A stretch of 64,000 bases of DNA from Combretum micranthum (lineage: Eukaryota > Streptophyta > Magnoliopsida > Myrtales > Combretaceae). Positions 38,247 to 49,265 of the stretch are shown here, one piece after another (position 1 is the first letter of the stretch; each line of letters begins with the position of its first letter). The notes beneath the pieces are model-generated. The model saw only the letters and a program-made list of their open reading frames with translations. It was not told where the DNA came from and searched no databases. The stretch is from assembly GCA_024138025.1 (NCBI GenBank), contig JAMXBD010001090.1, forward strand, positions 62,001 through 126,000, in the 5' to 3' direction. The position numbers were made by a program, and so were the translations under genes.

Positions 38247-39843
38247 ATGTCTTCAAGAAAGTCATTTCGTTTAGCTTCTAAGGGGTTTAAAACAAAACCA
38301 GTAGAGGGAACCATCTCCGTGGAGGATGATCCCTCAGACTCAGAAGAAACCCTAGAAACTTTGACAAAAGAAGGCAATCGAAGAGAGAAAAGATCTAAGT
38401 TTGAGCAAGATCAACAATCCAAAAATGAGGAACAAGAAAAAGAAAGAAAGGTAGAGGATACTTCCTCAGAGGAACCCGTAGCTTCCTCTGACTTCTATTC
38501 AGAGAAGTTCAGAGACTACTCATTTTGCTCCTAAATCACAACGGAAAAGGAAGTCAGTTCCTCGAACATCCAAGAAATCTCCTCTTATCAAAAGACAGAA
38601 GCTTACCACAAGTAAGATTCTAGAGTGCGCTTTTGTTGATCTTAAATTTTTTAGGGAACATGGTTTTATTTGTGAAGAATGGCTTGGTCGAATAGGGTGT
38701 CAGAATCTATGTAGTCTTTCTGATATGGTAGATGGTTCTTTGATTCATGAATTTTATGATAATCTACAACAACTGGAAGAGTCTGTTCTGAAAACTAAAG
38801 TAAGAGGAAAAACTTTTTCTCTCAATAGGACAGTTTTGATAAAGTGTTTTGAGATGAGTGATCAAAAGATGACACAAGGATACTGCAATATGATCGAAAA
38901 TCATTGTATAAAGAGCTAAATGATGGGGTTGGCGATTTTGTGGAGAAAGACATATTCTCAACTGAGTTTGAATTAATTGTGTTTGCTTCACAAGCTCGTT
39001 GTTGACTGCATTCTTCCTAAGAATGGCAGTACAACAACCATTTCGAAAGAGGAGGCCATTGTTATATTGGCCATGAAGAAAAATTTGAAGCTTGATATGG
39101 CAGGGATGATTCTGCGTCATATTTGGAGAACTAGGAATAATAGGCCATATGGAAATATGTTGATGAGGTTATTTGAGTTCAAGAAAATACATATTTCCAA
39201 AAATCCCAAAATTCCTATTTCATTAAAGAAGATAGGTGAAACTAATTTAAAGAAAATGGGAATCCAAGTGGTAGATTATTTTTGGTTTTCCAAAGATGGT
39301 TCATGGTATCTTAATCCTCAGTATAGCAAAGGTAAATTTGATTGGGAAAAGATTAGATCTATCGCTGAGGGGGAGATAGTTTATCAAGCAGAAGGTTCCT
39401 CAAAAGGAACCAAGGCAAAGGAAGATAAGGAGAAAACCTCAAAAAGGAAGGGAAAAGCACAAATGGCAGAGAAAAAGGGCAGAAGATACTCCATAAGAAC
39501 AGGAGGCAAGTTTGAGATCAAAGAAGGTGAAAGGAGGAATCATGATAGTGACTCAGAAAGTGAGTCAGAGGGTGGAACTTACCTTGATCCGAGAGGTGAA
39601 TCTTCACAGTCCTCGGTTCGGATGATAGTTGAAAAGCTCATTAGTGAACACTTCGAGTCAATCAAGCAATCTCTGATAGAATCTATTCTTGATTCTATTA
39701 AAGATTTTTGTGTTGATCGTGAGCCTAGTAATCCTCATCCTTCCTCACCTCAAGCTCAACCTGAGTATGTCTCCCCTGCTGAACAAACTGATCTGCATTC
39801 TTCTCCTATACAAGAAGATGTTGCCTATGATCAACCCTTCTGA
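38247..39843 (+). pseudogene. SIRE1 env-like ORF, frameshifted
   Basis: This third ORF lies between pol and the 3' LTR, a hallmark of the Sirevirus group. ATG at 38247 (MSSRKSFRLASKGFK) corresponds to the SIRE2 ORF at 49266. The frame breaks near 38530 and 38920. The middle part (CAFVDLKFFREHGFICEEWL and LHKLVVDCILPKNGS) matches the 'putative plant transposon protein' domain common in such ORFs. The C-terminal half is charged (SDSESESEGG). 'Env-like' is a positional name; no signal peptide or membrane segment is apparent, so function is unknown. Confidence 0.8.
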
Positions 39844-40255
39844 TCAATTCGAGAGTGCAACAATTCAAGCTAAGCCAGCTGCTTCGTCTTCTTTTCTGCT
39901 AAGGATTCTCTCACTCCCCTGGCTATTCTTCCTTCTAATCCATCTGCAGATTCTTCTTCCTTTATCAACCATCTGAAGTGGAGGTGATAACATCAGTTCT
40001 AACTTTCTTCAACTCCACAATCTGGTCCACTCAGATTCCACCAATAATCCCTCCAGCAAGACAAGTTTTTCGAACAAAGAAGAAAAATGAAAGCTCAAAA
40101 GAAAGGATTTTACCTTCTTATAAGAAAGACTAATTACTCTGTTTCTTTTATGACTTTGTTTCAAGACTTATATTTCGTTTCGGTCTGTAATATTTGACTT
40201 CTTGATGCTCATTTCATATGCATATTTCTCCTTTTAATCTCTTTTGTGATGCTAA

Positions 40256-40269
40256 CAAAAAGGGGGAGA
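40256..40269 (+). other. SIRE1 upstream polypurine tract copy
   Basis: AAAAAGGGGGAGAA after GCTAAC, a duplicate of the tract next to the 3' LTR. Repeated polypurine tracts before the 3' LTR are typical of Sireviruses. Confidence 0.7.
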
Positions 40270-40490
40270 ATGGCTAGAGAAAATTAAAAATATTTTTGCT
40301 GATGTAATGATTACTGTTGATGTTGGATTTGCTGCTGATGATGATTTACTGAATTTTTGTAATGTGATATTTGTATGGCTGAAATATTTGGAATATTTTG
40401 CATTAGCTGCTGCTTGAAATTTTTTATAAGCTGAGTTTATCACAATTATTTGGTTCAACAATAATATTTTTTATGGGATTTTGTTATCAT

Positions 40491-40505
40491 AAAAAAGGGG
40501 GAGAA
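40491..40505 (+). other. SIRE1 polypurine tract
   Basis: AAAAAAGGGGGAGAA abuts the 3' LTR start and would prime plus-strand DNA synthesis. Confidence 0.85.
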
Positions 40506-42051
40506 TGTTGATTTATCTCAAGAGATGATTTTGATGATAACAAAAAGAGTTAAATGTTTATCATATAATTTGTTTAAGTGTGCAATAATGAATTTAATAA
40601 TATAGAAAGTCTATCAAAGATTGAAAGTTCTTTACTTAAGTATGATAATACAACAGAAGGTAACTCAGAGACTTGGAAATAGAGAAAGTAAGTCTTTAGA
40701 AGGTTACTCAGAAGGTGCGTATAAATCTATAGTGTTGCTTTTAGTACTCAGAGGGAAACTCAGAAGGTACATGAACTGCACAAAAATCAAGTGTTTTTCA
40801 AACGCGATTTAGATTTTGAAGACCTAGGTCCAAATGTTGAGTATAAATTGGGTGTTATACTCAATGTGTTCCACAAAGTTGGATTAAATCCACATGATTT
40901 ATTTTTAGAATTTAAAATCGGTTGAAGGAACACGAAAATTCTGTTAAAGGAAATACAAGTTTAATTCGGAAAGCTCAAACTGATTTTTATTTTATCAAGA
41001 ATAAAATTATTGTGAAGAGAAAGTTAGTGTGAAGAATTTGCAAGGTCAGAATTTTATGGATTGTGTCTAAATTATTCACGCAAAGAAGGAAGATGAGCAT
41101 AAACAGTAAATGACGAGCATTGATTCAACAACAGTCAAGTTCAAGTCCAAAATTTCAGCTTAGAGATAATCATATCAATTGTAACATATTCGAATCATCA
41201 TCTGATGCTGGATTACTAAGATAAATTCAAGTATTCAAATTCAAATTGAGTCAATCGATAGATAAATTGAAGCTGATATCTCAAAAACTGAAGAACTCAT
41301 TCTACGCGCGAGAAATCTGGCAGAGTTGATCCAATTGTGCTTCTAACCGTTAGTATCTAAAATAAAAAGAAAGAGAATGAAGCAGAAGAAAAATAGAACA
41401 ATAGAACAACAGAACACGAAAAAAAACTCAGAAAGTTCAAAGCATTCGAAATGTCATATTTTAAGTTTACTGTTCATTGAGCAAATAGTTGAGGAAATTA
41501 AATTTTTATATTCCTCGTGATTTGATTTTAATTTTTTGAGTTGAGAGTTACAAGTACGCTTAGTTGATTGATTGTTTGTGAGAATCAAGCTAAGTGAATT
41601 GTAGTCAAAAGTTTGACAAATACTTCTTGTAACTTCATTGATTTGATTGGATAGTGGAACACAACCGTGAGAGTACCGGGACCCTGGCTTGGAGCTGAAG
41701 AGAGGATTGACGCACAACGAACCTCTATACATCGATTTGCAATTTCTCTCTTATCTCTCTTTATTTTCGTTTATAATCGTTATGTTTATATGTATGATTT
41801 TACTCAGAAGGTTAATCAAGAGTAAATCATCGTATTTTTCTTATTCAGAGAGTTAAGCAGAAAGTTTCTAATTGAAAATCTTCATTCACTTTTGATCCGA
41901 ATTTTTGCTTAAGCTTTTATTTGTTAATTATTGTTTAAGAAAGTTTAAGCCATTTTAGTTAATAACCAAGTGTGAAATTTGTTTTAAATTTTTAAAAGTA
42001 AATTTTATAACCAATTCACCCCCTCCTCTTGTTATCTTTTCGGGACCAACA
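40506..42051 (+). repeat. SIRE1 3' LTR
   Basis: Near-copy of 31472-33040 with small deletions and substitutions. It ends GGGACCAACA, followed by the CACTT target duplication. Confidence 0.93.
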
Positions 42052-43520
42052 CACTTGTTAAAAACTAGCTTTATCTCTTTGAAATTCATCTATATTTTAC
42101 TAGGATAAAGCCTTGATGATCTATATACCTAATACCTTCATACTTAATAAAATTCTTCATTTAAAGTTGTAAAGTAGATTTTTAAATTGGGTTTGTCTAG
42201 TGACGAATTTTACACAATTTAGGAAATAAAAATATGTTTGATCCTAGTTTGAAACTTTTTCCTTTGTTTTAGGTTTATAATTTGATAAAACACATTTACT
42301 CTTATAAAGATCAAGTCTTAGTACATCTATTTCCTAAGGCTTCTATTTTCTATTTAAATCCTCATTTTGGTATTTGGAAATAGGTGTTTAATAGGGTCAT
42401 TTTTAGATCCAAATTTTGAAACTTATTTTTGAGATTATTTCTTATGTAAAACTCGTTTAATTCTTTCTAAAATTAAGTTCAATCAAACCTACTCCCAAGG
42501 CTTCCATTTTTTTTAATAAAACCCTTGTTTTAGAGTTGGAAAATAAGTGTTTTCTTGGCATTTCACCCTAGTTACGAATTTCAATTTTTTTTGTTGGTGT
42601 TGAGATATAGCTCTAACTTAACTTTTGTAATCCTCTTCTTATTTTGAAAATTTCTCGTAGGAAATCTAAGCTCATCTTATAAAAAATCACTCCTTTATGA
42701 TACCTATTACCTAAGCCCTCCATTTAACATGTAAATCTTTATTTTGGAGTTGAAAAATAAGTTTTCTAAATTTATTTCTCAAGATCTGAATTTCAAAAAT
42801 CACTTTTTGATAGAAACAAAATAGATCTTGAATTTTGGCAACACCTTAACTAAGACTATCATATTGCAAATATTTTATGTATGTAAGACAAGTAACTATG
42901 GCATTCAAGTACTCTAAACACATAGATCTACTTATTACTCATGTCGTGGATGCAAATCAACATAAGCAATATGTAAATGAGTTTAAAGAAAGATTTTTGT
43001 ACAAAATATCTATAAGATCAACATTTAGCAATAATATAGCAAAATAATAGCAAGATAACTTAAATATCAAGATCTACAACATTGTGATGTTAAGGATCCC
43101 ATGCTTAAGTGTTTCCACATCCCTAGCATAAAGCTCATAGGGGATTTTAGTGGAACCACATATATATGATCTTGCCATTACATGTTTTAGTGTGGTATGG
43201 TTAAGATCTATTACCTATTTAGATACATGGAGTAAGAAGACTTGAAGAAATTTTATTTTTTTTTTGTGTATGTGTGTGAGGGAGAGGGTGTCATGGCAAG
43301 AATAGGGAGAGAAAGGAGAAATTTTTTTCAAAAGTTTGATTTGTGAGAAATGAGAAAAAGTGAAAAAGTAAAAGATGAAAGAGATATAATATAGGAAAAG
43401 AAATTAGGGTTTTATATGAATAATTAATTGAAAGAAAAATGAAACAAAATGTGGCATGTACAAGGGGGGAGGCGCCGGTTTGAGAGAGAGGAGAGAGAGA
43501 AATGTGTGTTGATTTGTTTT
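42052..43520 (-). mobile_element. Family-A LTR A4, segment between SIRE1 and SIRE2
   Basis: It continues the minus-strand LTR interrupted at 31471 and is collinear with about 1690-3110 of the copy at 1-3677, including the GC-rich GGCGCCGGTTTGAGAGAG stretch before the SIRE2 insertion point. No gene is present. Confidence 0.75.
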
Positions 43521-45105
43521 TGTTGGAATTATTCTAATATGATTTTGATGATGACAAAAGATGAAATTTAATTGATATATCTATCTTATTAGTTTTGAAT
43601 ATGTTTAATATTGTTTGGAATATTATTTGATTTTCCATAGTTAAGAATCTTCATTTTGATGATAATTATATAAACAGAAGCAAGTTCAGAATCTTCATCT
43701 TACACGAAAATAAAGCATGATCAAGTTTTATTAAAGTCAGAAGGAAAATCAGAAGTTATGCTTAAGCTTTGATAATGTTAGTTAGAAGTTTCTTCAGAAC
43801 CTTAGGAAATGAAAAATATGTTTTTGGAAGTAAGAAATACGTTAGTCAGAAGATATTTCAGAACCTTCAGCTATGAAAAATAAGTCTGTTAGAAGTTGTT
43901 TCAAATTTGTTAGGTTTAATACGAAATTTTCCAGATTTGCCTGTATTGTTTAAAATTATGATATTTTTAATACCCAGCTCCGCTTGTCAAGTATATTTGG
44001 GTAATATACTTGATGTGTTTCATTTAAGTTGGATTTGATATCATGGGATTTTTTTTAACAAAGTTTTATTGAAAGTTATTTACATATCAAAGTTATTCTT
44101 GGAGCTTATTGCCTTCGAAAATTAAAGATCGAGTATTAAGGATTGAATGAGACAAGACAAAAGTTTGTTTAAGATATATACAAATATCTTGGAAGATAAG
44201 GTTGATATGATTTATTGGATAAGACATGATACATGTTATTTTGTTATTATCCTTATCGGATAAATAACATAATCCAGATTTTGTGGGACTAAAATTCAGC
44301 AAATATCTTGGAACTTATTCAAAGGAAGTTGATAAGAGAAGATCACGCATAAACAAGAAGAATATCAAGAAGAAGATTATGCTATATCTCGTTCAAATCA
44401 AAAGAGGAGATCACGGACTTCCAGTTTATTTCAACAAGATATTCTCAACAAATTGCAACAAACAAAATCTCAACAACACTTATCATATGATTTGTTTATC
44501 GAGGAAGAAGCGGCTACATTTTTTTTTTTTTAAGATGAAACAAATTCTTGCCGAGATACATGGGATATGATATCATCTTATCAAACAAGTTTTTATGGAC
44601 GTGAAAGATACTTTTATTGCAACTTTGCTCTCGTACAATCTTAAAAAATTCGAATTAGTGCATATACTTTTTATTGTATCTTTCTACTTAGCTTTTATAG
44701 AAGGAACGTGTTGTTACCTTCTTGAGTGATAGTTCTTTTACAAGTTTAGACTCTGTAGATCGATTGTAGCTAGAAGATAGCTGTGAGAATCGAGCAGAGA
44801 GATTTGTACAAGCTTGTAATTGGAATTGATTTGATATAGTGAAGCACAACCCATAGGATAACGGGGATCCCGGAGTGGAGTTGGAAGAGTGGACTGACGC
44901 ACAAGGCGGAACCACTATAAATCTTTTGCCTGATCTTCTTATCTCTTCACTATTTATATTTCAGCAATTTATTTTATAGCAGTTTAATTGTTCATATTGT
45001 TCTTGTTTATTAAAATCAAAGGTGATTGTTTTAAAAAGGGCAAAAATCTTTAATTTTTGAAATAATCAATTCAACCCCCCTTCTTGATTATTTTCAGGAC
45101 CTACA
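43521..45105 (+). repeat. SIRE2 5' LTR
   Basis: It starts TGTTGGAATTATTCTAATAT and ends TTTTCAGGACCTACA. It is rich in TCAGAAG/TTCAGAACCTT words (43735-43900). It is about 62 bases shorter than the 3' LTR because a segment near 44610 differs. Confidence 0.93.
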
Positions 45106-45107
45106 AT

Positions 45108-45119
45108 TGGTATCAGAGC
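45108..45119 (+). other. SIRE2 primer binding site (initiator Met tRNA)
   Basis: TGGTATCAGAGC, the canonical copia primer site, begins two bases after the LTR end. Confidence 0.9.
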
Positions 45120-45154
45120 AGGGCTCTTATATTGATTTGAGTGATCCTATCAAA

Positions 45155-47097
45155 ATGGCTAAGAACAATGTAGCGATTAATCGTGCTCCTTTCTTTGATG
45201 GCACAAACTTTTCTTATTGGAAAATGCGTATGGAAACTTACATTAAGGCTAACGATTATGACTCTTGGCAGGTAATTTCTATTGGAGACAATATGAATAC
45301 CTTGAATGGGAACTCAGTGCTGACAGATAATGAAAAGAAGATAATTGAGAAAAAAAACAGAGCCAAGAATTTGCTGTAACTACCATTGCTGCTTCAGAAT
45401 TTTATCTGATTTCTTCATGTAGTACAGCAAAGGACATTTGGGAAAGGCTAAGTGTAACTTATGAAGGAAGAAATACAATTAGAGAAACTAAAATAAATGC
45501 TCTGCTTGAAAAGTATGAACTGTTTAAATTTAAATCTGACGAGTCCGTTAAAGATGCTTTCAATAGGTTCACAGCTATAACGAATGAACTTGCATCACTT
45601 GGCAAAGTGATTGGTGATCCAGATCTAGTAAGGAAAATGTTGAGAATTTTGCCACCATCATGGGATGCAAAGAAAACTGCTATTGAAGAAGCACAGGGTC
45701 TCAACCAGCTATCTCTTAGTCAATTAAGAGAAAAATTGTTAGCTTATGAATCTCACAAGAAGTCCATTCAAGGAGAAGAAAGTAGCTCCAGAGGGATTGC
45801 TTTCAAAGCCCAGGAAGTAAAACGAGCTGATTCAGATGATAGTGAAGATGAAGAAGATGACATCAATCTACTAGCTAAAAAGCTCAATCAGTTCTTCAAG
45901 AAGCAAAGAGGTAAGAAATTTAGTGTCTTTAAAAGAACCACTGAATATGATAAAAATGATGCAGGAAAGGCATATAAAGAAAAAGGAAAGAAGAAAGAAA
46001 AGAAGGAAATCCATTGTTATGAATGCAAGAAACTGGGACACATAAAGTATGAATGTCCTACCTTGATCAAGAAAATGGAGAAATACAAAAAGAAGAGTCA
46101 AGCGATGTTGGTAACATGGAGCGATTTAGATGATACAAAGAGTAATCTAGAAGATACAGATGAGGATGAAGAAGCAAATCTTTGTTTAATGGCTACTTCT
46201 GAGGTACAATATGAATCTGAATCTGATAGTGAAATAACTAAAGATGACATGCTTCTTGAAATGAAAAAGTTGTTAAAAGCTCTTAAAAAGGCTGATTCAA
46301 AATTAACTAAGTACGAAAATGAAATTAATTGTCTAAAAAATGAAAAGGATGCCTTGAAACAAACAAATTCATTGCTTGCTGATGAAAATAATTTTCTAAA
46401 GCATGACGTTGAGAAATTGCATGTTTATAATGAAAGATTAAGAAAAGATAATGATTTATTAAAAGAAGAAACTAGCATGATAAATATAAAAATGAATGAG
46501 TTATCAGATTCAATAAAGAGTACATTTAATAAGTTTAATGAAAGTGATAAAAAACTAACAATGTTGATTTCTTCACAAAGGTTATCTTATGATAAGCATG
46601 GCTTAGGTTATGAGCATGGATCTACATCGAATGCATCTAAGAATACGACATTTGTGAAAGCTAAAAATGTTATAGATAATAAACAAATTGCAAAAGATGA
46701 ATCAATTGCGAAAAGAAATAATTTCAAAGTAAATAACGTGGAAAGAAAAGTTGAAAGACAAGTAAGAGGGAATACCAGAAGATATTCCAGAAGTTATCCT
46801 TCCTTCAGATATCATCAAAATAATACCAGAAGGTATTCCAAAAGGTATCCTACATATGAAAACAATACCAGAAGGTATTCCAGAAGTTACCTAATGCAAA
46901 ATAATAAGAAACAAGTAAACAACAGGAATAGTGATAACTTGTCATATGCATGTTTCTTTTGTAATAAACATGGACATATTGAGAAGTATTGTTATTATAA
47001 AAGAAACAAGCTCAGTAATGATCAAGTAAATCAAAAATACCAAATGAGCTTGTCTTATAAAGGACCCAAACTAGTTTGGGTTCCTAGAAAGGTATAA
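45155..47097 (+). pseudogene. gag: SIRE2 gag, one 1-base frameshift
   Basis: ATG at 45155 (MAKNNVAINRAPFFDGTNF) opens a frame that hits TAA at 45377-45379. One missing base near 45371-45376 shifts the remainder, which is open to TAA at 47095-47097; repaired, it would be about 647 residues. Parts: Gag N-terminal fold (YWKMRMETYIKANDYDSWQ), a zinc knuckle CYECKKLGHIKYEC (46015-46056), acidic then coiled-coil-like Lys/Glu/Asn-rich region (46240-46540), three RRYS-type basic repeats (46765-46890), and a second knuckle CFFCNKHGHIEKYC (46951-46992). Gag builds the particle and binds genomic RNA. Apart from the frameshift it appears well preserved. Confidence 0.92.
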
Positions 47098-47109
47098 TCC
47101 CATTGAATT

Positions 47110-49032
47110 TTGCAGGAACATGAAGCTAAAATAAGAGGAACGTGGTACCTAGATAGTGGATGTTCCAGACACATGACAGGAAATGCTTCATTGTTCAACA
47201 GTATAACTTGGGAAGAAAAAGGATATGTGAAATTTGGAGATGACAGTAGAGATATAAAGGATGATGAATCCGATGATGAAAAGGAATCCAATCCTAAAGA
47301 AGGAGCTAGTTCAAGGAAAAAGTCTGAAGAACCAACTGTTGAATCTCATGAATCTGAAAGAACAAAACCCTCTCCAGAAGGTAACACAGAAAGTAATACA
47401 GAAGGTACTTCAGAACCTACAACTCTTGAACCAAAATCTTCTAAGGGTTGGAAATATAAATCTGCTCATCCTTCTAATCAAATAATTGGTGATGTTCAAT
47501 CTGGTGTTAAAACAAGAGCTAACTTACAAGATTTTGAAAATCATTTTGCTTTATTATCTGAAATTGAACCTAGTAATGTTGATGAAGCTTTAATTGATCA
47601 TAGCTGGATAGAAGCCATGCAAGAGGAACTAAGTCAATTTCAAAGAAACAATGTATGGATTTTAGTACCAAGACCTAAAGGAAAATCTATAATTGGTACT
47701 AAATGGGTTTTCAAAAATAAACTGAATGAAAATGGCAAAGTCGTTAGAAACAAAGTAAGGTTGGTAGCCAAAAGATATTCACAAGAAGAAGGAATAGATT
47801 ATGATGAAACATATGCACATGTAGCTAGATTAGAAGCAATTCGTTTAATGCTTGCATATGCATGTTTTAAAGATTTTAAAGTTTATCAAATGGATGTCAA
47901 AAGTGCTCTTCTAAATGGTTTTATAAAAGAAGAAGTGTTTGTAGAACAACCCCTTGGCTTTGAAGATCCTTTTAAACTCGATTATGTTTTCAAATTAAAT
48001 AAAGCATTATATGGTTTAAAACAAGCCCCAAGGGCATGGTATGAAAGATTGATTTTATTTTTAATCTCTAAAGGTTTTCAAAGAGGATCTGTTAATACAA
48101 CTTTATTTCTAAAAACATATGATCAAGATACTTTAATAGTACAAATAAATGTGGATGATATTATATTTGGTTCTACTAATGATATATATTGTCAAGAGTT
48201 TGCTAAATCCATGCAGGCAGAATTTGAAATGTCTATGATGGGAGAGTTAACATTCTTTCTTGGACTACAAGTTAAACAAACTAAAGAAGGAATCTTTATA
48301 CATCAAGAAAAATACACTAAACAAATTCTTAAGAAATTTGGGTATGAAGGATGTAAAGGAGCTGCAACTCCTATGAGTACTTCAACAAGGTTAGATTCTG
48401 ATTCAAATGGGAAAAAGGTAAATGAAAAATTATATAGACGTCTCATTGGCTCCTTATTATACTTAACTGCATCTAGACCTGATATTCTTTTCAGTGTATG
48501 TTTGTGTGCAAGATTTCAAAGTACACCAACAGAAACACATTTGACAGCTGTTAAAAGAATTTTCAAGTACTTGATAAATACTTCAAAATTAGGCATTTGG
48601 TATCCTAAAAATCAAAATTTCGATTTATTAGGATATTCTGATGCAGATTATGCTGGATGCAAAATTGATAGAAAAAGCACATCTGGTACTTGTCAATTTT
48701 TAAGTGACAAATTAGTTTCTTGGTCATCTAAGAAACAAAATTCTGTTGTTTTATTAACAGCTGAAGCATAATATGTTTCTATTGGTAATTGTTGTGCTCA
48801 ATTACTTTGGATTAAACAGCAATTGCATGATTATGGTTTGGTTTATAAAAATATTCCTATTAAATGGTTTGGTTTATAAAAATATTCCTATTAGAGATCA
48901 TGTAATTAATGGTAATATAAATATTGACTTTGGTCATCTGATATGCAATTGGCAGATATTTTTACAAAATCTCTTGATAAAGTGAGACTTGAATTTTTGA
49001 GGAATGAAATTGGCATGTGCTTTCCTTTTTAA
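47110..49032 (+). pseudogene. pol: SIRE2 pol lacking integrase, with stop and rearrangement
   Basis: It is in the gag frame after two stops (TAA, TGA). It starts with the protease motif WYLDSGCSRHMTG (47143 on). At about 47251-47259 it jumps from protease (GDDSRD) directly to the acidic linker (KDDESDDEK), removing roughly 1.1 kb that in SIRE1 holds the rest of protease and all of integrase; the frame is kept. Reverse transcriptase follows, but YVDD is NVDD (48148-48159). A stop at 48769-48771 ends the frame in RNase H (STSGTCQFLSDKLVSWSSKK precedes it). Further on, a 30-base duplication replaces part of RNase H. Clearly non-functional as an enzyme set. Confidence 0.92.
48833..48893 (+). repeat. 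30-base direct duplication in SIRE2 RNase H
   Basis: ATGGTTTGGTTTATAAAAAT and ten more bases occur at 48833-48862 and again at 48864-48893. The stretch present in SIRE1 between the IKCDNTSAIN and IRDHV codons is missing at this point, so the duplication acts as filler at a deletion. Confidence 0.9.
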
Positions 49033-49265
49033 TTTATTTGCTAAATATCAAAATATAAATAATTATCTTGCCGTTTTATTTAAAGAAAATTCTTTTATTT
49101 CTTTAAACATGTGCATTAATTACTGGTTGAAAATACAAAAAGTAATTCTTGAAAATCACATTTTACACTCTTTTCAAAATCTGATTTCGTTTCTTTTTAC
49201 AATCTCTTTTTGAAAAACAAACTCCTCCATCTTCTTCTTTTCGTTTCATCTTCCAAATTCGTAAT

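Larger units (their letters stand above)
31472..42051 (+). mobile_element. SIRE1: full-length Sirevirus-type Ty1/copia element, 10,580 bp
   Basis: Two LTRs (31472-33040 and 40506-42051), both TGTTG...CCAACA, enclose a primer site, gag, pol, an env-like ORF and polypurine tracts in the Sirevirus order. CACTT flanks it at 31467-31471 and 42052-42056. All three coding regions carry frameshifts or stops, so it is not autonomous as it stands. It is inserted in family-A LTR A4. The LTR pair differ by scattered substitutions and small indels, showing it is not brand new. Confidence 0.93.
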
